Assembly (NCBI GenBank): GCA_001599755.1
Contig: BCHX01000007.1
Span: 2,852,001-2,916,000 of the forward strand
Reading direction: 5' to 3'
From: Gliomastix tumulicola
Taxonomy: Eukaryota; Ascomycota; Sordariomycetes; Hypocreales; Bionectriaceae
Length of the DNA stretch: 64,000 bases
Shown here in pieces: positions 56,804 to 64,000 of this stretch. A program made the position numbers and the translations under genes. The notes beneath the pieces are model-generated. The model was given only the letters and a program-made list of their open reading frames with translations. It had not been told where the DNA came from and did no database searches. Positions within the stretch are counted from its first letter, which is position 1, and the number at the start of each line of letters is the position of its first letter.

Positions 56804-59800
56804 GGTGATTGATGTCTGTTGTTTTCTTCTTCTTCTTTTTTGATATTCGTACGTAGTTGGTTCTGCAAGGGAGTGTGATGTGTGTGTGCTATCCTTCTTT
56901 CAAAGAGAGTGATAGGTAGGCGTGTGTGTGAGATGTCCGCTAGGGAAAAAAGGAATGGTAAAGCCACCGGGGCAGCAGCAAGGCGTCAAGCTCAAGAGAG
57001 GGAAGAGCGTCGTGATTCACAACGAGGGAAAGGAACGATCGGATTCAACCGACGGTGTGGGCGTGTGGGAAAGGAAGGATATTTGATAAACGCTGCTAGA
57101 GCGAGAGAGTAAACAAAGAAGGAGAGTGGTGGGAAAGGAATGAAAGAAGATGAGAGACACAACACACTAAAGCGAGACGGAGGTGAGAAAGAAGGAAAAA
57201 AGGAAGAGGATGATCAGAACACGACGGAACTAGATACATAACACCACCACTACACACACACACACACTACCTAAGAGATACGGGCGTGGGAGGCAGCCGC
57301 CGGCCGGTAAGGCTCGCCGTTGCAAGGGTTCACTGCCCCCCATGCCATGCAATGCCATGCCATACCGGGCCCTGTCAGTTACCCATCCACCGAGAGAGAA
57401 GCCGTGCGGCGTTTGTGAATCTTAGCTTGGGGGCGGCGACCCATTGGATCTCTAGTCAGTCGAGACTCATGGCTTTGGCTTGGATGCCCGTTGTTTTTCT
57501 GCACCGCCTTGACCATGGAACAGACGGCCCCCGATCGAAGTCCACGCTTGCGGGACATTTTCACCTCTCTGTGTGTCTGAACAGGTACGAACTTACGAAT
57601 ACTTCCCATTATCACAAGGGGCTGCCGCCGCCAACCCCCTGGTCGTGTTTTAGCCTCCTTTTAGGCTATCACGCTAGAATCGTCTGTGTGTGAAAGGACC
57701 GGGACGCGCACACAAGAAAAAAAAAAAAGGGGATCGCCAGGTCGGCCTTCAGATAACAGAGTGCGCCACTTCCGAGTCCCCTGAATTGGGTCGCAGATGG
57801 GCGGCGTGGTGGGCGGTGATTGGACAGGAGGGATCATGGCTCTAATGTAAGGGGTTGAAACATGGGCCACTTTGGATCCCCTGTCGCTGTTCCAGTCGGA
57901 CTTGGCTTTTTCTCTCTCTCTCTCTCTCTCTCTCCCTATTCTACGATTTTTAGTCAGGGGGACTGCCGGAGGCTCTGTGGCGAGGTGATTGGATGGCGAC
58001 GTGCATGAGTTGGATGAGCGGTTATTTCCAACGAAACGCCGGTGCAAATGATTCAGGAACACACGCACACACGCACCACCACCACCAACTGGACTGACGC
58101 GTGGAAGGCAGCAACTGACTAGATTGACTGACTGACTGACTGGTAGTGAGAGTGTTACGAGTACACGCTTCATCGGATGAAACGAAACTATGAGAAGATG
58201 GATGGGTGGGTTTTTTTCCCCCTCCTCCCTGCTTCGTGCTGTGCGTTTCGCTGGCAGCTTGGCTTGCATGTGATGGGCGGTGATTATTAAGGGCGCTGGG
58301 TTTATGCTAAGGCGTGGCATTGCCTTGCTATCATGTCCCCCCCCCCCTTGCATCAATCAGGCATTTACTTTCGTGCAACCAGAACGTTCTCGTTCGTCAA
58401 TGCTTGGTTCCCGCCTTATCTCAGCCACGCTCGCTAACGGCAGTCGTGTCACGGAGGAGAGATATTTCGCGAGGTTTTGCTTACAAGGACCCTGCTGGTG
58501 CTACACAACGCGGAGAATAATACGTAGAAGCAAAGTCGCCGAATGACATGCATGAAGTGTCGAGATTGCGACTCGTCGCTGTTCCTGCCTCACGGGGAAA
58601 AACCCATCATGCCGTGCGCGAGACGGATCGGCTTGGTTTACCTATTAGAAGAGCATGGCAAGACATGGGCCGGAATCTATGCCCATCACTGGAGCACTGC
58701 CCTCTTTTTCTTCCATGGTACGGGTGGCGTTCTATTTTTTATTAGTCCCGAGGCCTGGTGGACGGACGATAAGGTGAGATCCGTGATTGGGAGCGGCGGC
58801 GGGATTGCCTTTCACAGTGTATACACATGTCGATCTGGTGCGGTATTGGGAAGGACGGCCGACGGCTGGACGTCCTAGCGTGCCGTGTTTCTCTTGTTCT
58901 AGGCTTGTCTTGGTCGGACCATGCACCATGCACCATCCGTGACTTGGTTTTCTTTTTCATTTACAGAGCTGCCTCCGAGGGGTGAGAATGGCAGTGACTG
59001 GCAGGACACCCCTCTTTCACATTGGGGGTCGAGCCTTGGGGCCTGGCTGAGCGTAATAAGGGCTGAGGTGTGATGAGTCTCGCCCGTGGGTTGGCTGGCA
59101 TGCTTGGCTCGAGCCACGTTGGCCGTGCATGAGTCCTTTTCTTGAAAAAAACGGCCGGCGTCTTGGCCTGGGAGCCCAATGGTGAGTGAGTGTGCGCTGG
59201 CCGGCGAGGCAGAGTTGCTGTTGTCGTCGTGGGGGCGACTAGGCTAGTAGGGAGGGAGGTCGGAACATTCGGTGAGCGGTGGCTTGGGCGTGCTCGGCAG
59301 ATGAATGAGAGGCGGCCGTGTGGCTCGTATCCGGGTCGTGTTACGTTGTACATGGAATGGTGTGCTTTGTTCTTGATTGCTTGGGGGTATGCAGGGTGAT
59401 TGAGGCCCCTCGCTCAGGATGAATTCTGCCTGTTTTTTCATAACCAGTTTGCTCTGGGAGAGGCAGTGTGTTGAAGCTCACTGAATAAGTGCCGAGATTC
59501 TCATCTGTCTGCTGTGGCGGCTAAATCGCACCCATGTCACGGTGTAGGATCCTAGACGCGCGCGCTTTTTGGGCGCTTGACGACTGGCCGTTGCAGGGAC
59601 CGATTGACAGTCTGGTTTATTTTCATTTTGTTCTCGTGATGCACCTGTTGATGCCGTGTGAAGTCGGGGTCTGGACGTTGCGTCTGTTGAGAGGGGTGGT
59701 AAGCGCCGTCAGCTGCGCGGTTTGAGGCTCTGGTTTCCTCATGTCCACGTCAACACACACCACCCGGTCGAATTTGGCCGAGCCTTGGATGAAGACCTGG

Positions 59801-60609
59801 CTGATGTGAGATGGGGGCTGATGACCGTGCAGCAACCTTGGCAGAAATGTCGAATGGGCTCGAGCGTGTCTCGCCATTGTTCGCCTTAGGGTAGGCCTAA
59901 TGCGCTTCAAACCGACGCAGACGATCGTGATAGGAGGCCACGGGGCAGCGTCTATCGGGAATGAAGGCCTCAAAGTAAGGTACTATTTGCTCAATGTTGA
60001 GAGGCACCCTGGAGACGGATCTCAAGGCTGAGACTACCATGGGACATGCGGCTGTCCCTTGTCAAGCACCATCCTCCCACGTACCGGGTCGCAGAGCTTC
60101 TAGCGGGGACTCTGAACCGAGACGGTGAAAGTAGTTGATTTATGGTGGCTTCCCGGTATGGGCTCTGTGATGCCTAATTAAAAGTGAAGATAGTGGGAGT
60201 GGCCCGTCGGTCCAGATAGCCTTGTGCTATGATGTCCGCCAAAATGAGACTGGCCTTAGCCTTTAGATCGTTGCGAGAGAACGCTCATCCTGGTGAAGAT
60301 ACAAGAATAGCGGAGGCTCGGGACTGGGCCATACATAGACTCCTGAGGCTGCATATCGCTGTTGGCTGCGTTGGTGCTATTCATGCTCATGTCGGTCGTC
60401 GGTGCAGATGATGCGCCAAACTGAGTCCTGTCTTTGAGCCATTCATTATGACGGCACGATGCGATGGACAGATCTCAGAACGAGGTGTGATCCTAGTTTA
60501 ATTGATGTGTAAGATTTGGTTTCTCGTAGAGACGCCCAGTCAGAAAGACGGTCTCTAATAGCGCCCCAGATACAAGACGTTGTCTCATTAAGTCTAATTC
60601 ATTTGATAT
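56804..60609. other. Gene-free stretch of 3.8 kb
   Basis: The part next to 56803 is the probable GH16 promoter (purine-rich to 57230). It holds a CA run (57252-57265), a CT run (57910-57934), ACTG repeats (58121-58142) and a C run (58329-58337). A 111-codon frame at 58543-58878 (plus) has no recognisable features. No gene is called. Confidence 0.5.
57910..57934. repeat. TC dinucleotide microsatellite
   Basis: About 12 TC units in the gene-free stretch downstream of nothing recognisable. Confidence 0.9.
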
Positions 60610-61500
60610 CTAATCCTCCGACATGTTCCTCACCTCTAATGGATCCCCCAACCGCTCGCCGAGCTGCACAATTGTCCGCTCATAGATCCGCGCAGCGTCT
60701 AGATGAAGCCTGTCGTCCTCGTCAATGTCCCAGCGTGCCGTCGAGCCGTACCCCGACTCGGCTTCCGTCTCCGTCTCAGTGCCAGTCTCCATCTCCGTGT
60801 CCTCATCATCGTCATCTTCCTCCTCTACGCCGCTGCTCATGACTTCCACCATGAGAACGCGGGTCTGCTCCACGAGACTGCGGCAGCGGACCATGTCTGT
60901 TGTGGTCATGCCTGCACGGAGGCCGTTCTCAAACCCCGGGAGGGGCTCACCTGTGTCGATGTCCTTGCCCGAGAGCAGACTGGAGAAGCAGTGGTCCAGC
61001 TTGCGGAGGAGGTCAAAGGTAGTCTTTGGTGCCGGCGGGAACGACCTCACGTATTGTGTGAAGTCACTCGCCAGCTTGAGCAGGAATGGTATTTGTAACG
61101 AGGCTGCAAAACTCCCATCAGTTAAAAAAAAAAAAAACGTAATAAATTTCACGCACACGGCATTGGCAGGTAGAGACTCACGCGTCCCCGACAGCCACAG
61201 CACATTCACAACGCCGTCCAGATCCTTGCACACCTCGCTGAAGCTCTTGTACCCGACGAGGTCATCCCCGGGGCCGGCCTGCCCGAACTTCTTGACGTAC
61301 CGCCGCGACGTGTGCATCAGCTTCTCCTCGACGTAGCGCCGCACGAAATCCTCCTTGCTGGAGCCCGGCTTGAGGGACTTGCCCCGGGGATGTGGCAGCG
61401 GCGCGGAGCCCGGGCGGGTGGATGAGGCTGTTGACGGGGATGGTGAGGGGAGTCCGCCGGGGGGCAGGAAGCCGCCGGCGAGATCGCTGGGGCCGGACAT
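60610..61500 (-). CDS. Conserved fungal protein of unknown function
   Basis: Exons 61500-61182 and 61103-60610 join to 270 residues. A disordered Pro/Ser N-terminus (1-48) leads into EDFVRRYVEEKLMHTSRRYV and DLDGVVNVLWLSGTPSLQIP, with the splice rebuilding SGTPSLQ. A helical part follows with FTQYVRSFPPAPKTTFDLL, RKLDHCFSSLLSGKDIDTGE and TTDMVRCRSLVEQTRVLMVE. The C-terminus has an acidic low-complexity stretch (EEEDDDDEDTEMETGTETE) before a final helix (LHLDAARIYERTIVQLGERL). The sequence has the look of a conserved Pezizomycotina family that is often annotated vaguely in databases; I cannot give it a function. The intron ends with a long A/T tract. The gene is divergent from TOM6 with 371 bp between starts. 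Confidence 0.82.
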   Translation of the reverse strand: MSGPSDLAGGFLPPGGLPSPSPSTASSTRPGSAPLPHPRGKSLKPGSSKEDFVRRYVEEKLMHTSRRYVKKFGQAGPGDDLVGYKSFSEVCKDLDGVVNVLWLSGTRESLPANAVCVKFITFFFFLTDGSFAASLQIPFLLKLASDFTQYVRSFPPAPKTTFDLLRKLDHCFSSLLSGKDIDTGEPLPGFENGLRAGMTTTDMVRCRSLVEQTRVLMVEVMSSGVEEEDDDDEDTEMETGTETETEAESGYGSTARWDIDEDDRLHLDAARIYERTIVQLGERLGDPLEVRNMSED

Positions 61501-61871
61501 GATGGGGTGATTCTTTTGATTCGAGGGTATTATGATGAGAAGGGGAGGTTTGAGACGAGGGATTTTTGAAATGTGAATGAATTTATTTGGTTTTTGCTTG
61601 TCGTTGTCTTGCAGTCAAGCCTTTGTTCAGCGTTGGTCATCATCATCACGATGCGCGCCAAGTACCGATGTATCTTTTGGCGATCTTAGCGCGAGTCATG
61701 TGACCCACCCGCGGCTGCTAAGCGATCATGATGCCAATCTCCAAATTTTTGTCTCTCCAGCCTCTCTGACCTTCTAGACCTAGACCGCATTTGACAGCTT
61801 CACCGTCGACCTTCCGATCACAACCAGACCCGATCCAAGCTTGTCTATTAGACCCTTACGACCTTGTCAAC
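61501..61871. promoter_or_regulatory. Divergent promoter between unknown gene and TOM6
   Basis: 371 bp between the two start codons. No motif stands out beyond CATGTGACCC near 61698; the final 80 bp before TOM6 are the probable leader. Confidence 0.45.
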
Positions 61872-62221
61872 ATGGCTCCCCCTAAGCGAGTTCTCGTCGA
61901 GCGTGGTGGTTCCTCCAGGCAGCCCAAGGGCTTCGTCGCTTCCACCTATGCCACGCTGACCTCGCCCGACAACGCGGCTGTCGTGCGCAGCATTGGTCTT
62001 TTCGGAGTGAGTTTGAGGGTCTTTCCCTTGTTGACCAGAGGGTAAATGCTGACATGTGGTTCAAGGTCGCTGTGGCTATTCTGTCGAGCTCTTGGGGCGA
62101 GTTCCTCCTGCCTCCGTAAGTTTGACCTCAGGAGACTTTCGAGTCCAGGCGCGCACGGCTCGAACGAGACGAGACGAGACGAGACTCGGCGATTCTAACA
62201 TTTAATCTGTACAGCAACTAA
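61872..62221 (+). CDS. tom6: TOM6-like small subunit of the mitochondrial protein import pore
   Basis: Exons 61872-62006, 62066-62115 and 62215-62221 join to 63 residues. The last exon is 7 nt and supplies only the end of a proline codon, Asn and the stop. The N-terminus MAPPKRVLVERGGSSRQPKG is basic and cytosolic in type; STYATLTSPDNAAVVRSIGL leads into a single hydrophobic helix (LFGVAVAILSSSWGEFLLPP) at the C-terminus. This tail-anchored layout and the TLTSPDNAAVVRSI segment match fungal Tom6, which stabilises the Tom40 core complex in the outer mitochondrial membrane. Family assignment rests on my recognition of the motif and the size. Confidence 0.8.
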
Positions 62222-62855
62222 ACGAACAAACAATACCTGTCGAGTCGAGACGATGATGGATACCGGCGGTCACGATAATTCGCCGAGGAATATATACAAT
62301 GTACGATATCGGAGGGACCGTGTACAATAATCGAGGTCTGGTTGGAGAACGACAGACCTATCGTCAACTGCGAGGGAGGAGCGGACGCGGTGATGGGAGC
62401 TGCCTGTTGCCATACATGAATACACAAAGAGACCCCTTGACGCCGAACGGCAGCATTCACTCGCGACGTGCCTGGATTGAGACACCGATGGCAACGCTTG
62501 TTTGGAACCTCGCGCGGATTGGTTGTTCCTTGCCATCTGTCGCTCTTGCACAGGTCTGTCTGCTGGCTACTTGCAACGTGCTTGCCTTTGTCACCACTCT
62601 GATACTGTTCGCAACTGCCCACATCGAGGATTGGTGTGAACTTGAGAAGGCGCCACATTACACACTGACTTCCTGAGAGAGCAGACGCGGCTTCGGTCGA
62701 GGACATCTCCCCTCGAGCCGTGCTTGTTTTGACTGCCAAACTTTTCCCTCTTCCAGGCCCATCGTTTCTTGGATTTCATTTCACCCCTCTGCGCTTGTGC
62801 TTCACGCCGGCTTCAAGGCGACTCCAACACGGACCCCAGTCACTTGAGAACAGCC
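62222..62855. other. Intergenic between TOM6 and the disordered protein gene
   Basis: TOM6 3' flank and the leader of the next gene. A 125-codon plus-strand frame (62299-62676) shows no coding-like composition and is not called. Confidence 0.5.
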
Positions 62856-64000
62856 ATGTCCAGCACCACCATCACGGGCAGCATGACTGAGACGACCGGC
62901 GTGCCCCTGGGCTCTAGCTTGCGACGCAAGCCCCGCGGCAACCTCGCCCGCCTGGTCTCCAAGTTCGAAGTGCTCGACCTCATGCACGGCTCCGACAAGA
63001 AGTCCCGCGGCAGCGCCGGCTCAGGTCCATCCCAGGCGTCGGGGACATCGACACCGAAGCATGGCAATGGGCAAGCCTCGGCCGCTCCGCAGTCGTACGA
63101 CGGAGCGAATGATTTGACGATTGATATCTGCCTGTCGAGAGCCTCGAGCTGTCGGTGGCCTCCGCATATGCTGTATTCCAATCCTGACGGGGAGGACGAG
63201 GGCGGTCTTCGCCCCAAGGGGCAGACGTCGCCGGCACGGGCTGTCATTGCTCGGCAGACGTCGGTTGCGGAGAGGAGGAAGGCGTTCGAGGGTCGGTATG
63301 GGATGGGAAGGGGTATGTTCTGAACTTGACTACCGTATGGTAAATGCTTGAACTGACTTGATCCGACGTTTCATAGTCCCCGAAGCACACGAGCCCGCCC
63401 TTGATCTGGCCGAAGGAGATCTCAATATTCTGCCTTCTCACAATCTTCCAGTCTCGCTGGTCAACACCAGCATCGAAGCTCAGCCGACTCATGACGACAA
63501 AGCTGAGTCCTCGGCACCCGCGGCCGACAAGAGGCTGCTTGATGGAACCTCATCAGAACGGCAATCATGGGCTACATCTGTCACGGAATGGCATCCGACA
63601 AAGGAGAGCCCTTCACAGACCAGTCCTGAGCGCGATCAAGGCAAGCCTGAGGCCGCAGAGTCCCAGAGCTCGCTGCTGGAGGCAGAGCCCAAGGTATTCG
63701 TCAGCCACACGCCCGAGCCATTTCTGGTTATCGAATATGATGACGGTCCTGATATCTCTCTCGATTTGGGACTGGATCAGGAGATCTCAGCCAATGACAA
63801 TGTGATTGACGCCTCGCCGGAGCGGAAGCCTCTGCCACGCTCAATGCCACTGGTGAAGCCATACATCACCAATGGGGGTGATGGCGCTGTTGATGTTGAG
63901 GATGGGAACATCTACATACCGCGGATGTCTATGTGTGCCCAAAAAATGATACACGCAAAGCTCCCTAGTCGAACAGCTTCCCCTGAGAATGCGAGTGGCC
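62856..64000 (+). CDS. Disordered protein of unknown function (3' end cut by window edge)
   Basis: Exon 62856-63312 joins exon 63377 to beyond base 64000, giving at least 360 residues with no stop. The ATG at 62856 gives MSSTTITGSMTETTG. A short conserved-looking segment RKPRGNLARLVSKFEVLDLM (about residues 24-44) is followed by Ser/Gly-rich sequence and then a second one, RQTSVAERRKAFEGRYGMGR, completed by splicing into VPEAHEPALDLAEGD. Exon 2 is acidic, Ser/Pro/Glu-rich and mostly disordered, with EPFLVIEYDDGPDISLDLGL the most ordered part. No domain, signal peptide or helix is visible. The two basic segments resemble short linear motifs of fungal septation or polarity proteins only in general style, so no function is given. 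Confidence 0.7.

Noticed and set aside
58543..58878. 111-codon plus-strand frame with several Cys and Trp residues
   Set aside because: Isolated, no signal peptide or domain, and composition like random intergenic DNA; a second frame overlaps it.

Overview
This is nuclear DNA of a filamentous ascomycete (Pezizomycotina), most likely a Sordariomycete. The genes are split by short introns (about 45-100 bp) with GT..AG ends, codon third positions are GC-rich, and intergenic spaces carry pyrimidine tracts and microsatellites. The set of genes also fits: a Zn2Cys6 fungal-specific factor, a Flo8/SomA-type LisH regulator, fungal GH31, GH43 and GH16 enzymes and TOM6. I assembled 18 protein genes by joining exons; two run off the window ends. 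I saw no tRNA, rRNA, CRISPR array or intact transposon. Exon joins come from reading frames and splice consensus only, with no transcript evidence.

Left part (1-23 kb): a truncated Zn2Cys6 factor with polyglutamine; a patatin-like protein whose nucleophile motif has Gly instead of Ser; a 5-kb gene-free stretch; then the most unusual gene of the window, a caspase-like (peptidase C14) protein with an N-terminal nuclear signal and four C-terminal C2H2-like zinc fingers. Two secreted glycoside hydrolases follow (GH31 alpha-glucosidase; GH43/CBM35 exo-beta-1,3-galactanase type), then a glutamine-rich coiled-coil protein.

Middle (24-45 kb): UBR7-like ubiquitin ligase and MCM2 are divergent and share a 524-bp promoter with two MluI cell-cycle boxes. 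A receptor-like four-helix membrane protein with a heavily glycosylated loop and a His-rich tail converges on a calpain. Next come a seven-knuckle GIS2/Byr3 protein and a two-helix membrane protein.

Right part (46-64 kb): the U5 snRNP 40K WD40 protein and the TRAPP subunit BET3 (with a 9-nt microexon) are divergent. A Flo8/SomA-type regulator follows, behind a 1.3-kb leader almost free of ATG with a uORF ending 9 nt before the start. Then come a secreted GH16 glucanase, a 3.8-kb gene-free stretch, a conserved fungal protein of unknown role divergent from TOM6, and a disordered protein cut by the right end.

The genes do not form one pathway. Housekeeping functions (replication, splicing, trafficking, protein import, translation) are mixed with secreted carbohydrate-active enzymes and regulators. 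The best candidate for something undescribed is the caspase-zinc finger fusion at 11487-14326, followed by the serine-less patatin and the regulatory leader of the Flo8/SomA-type gene.
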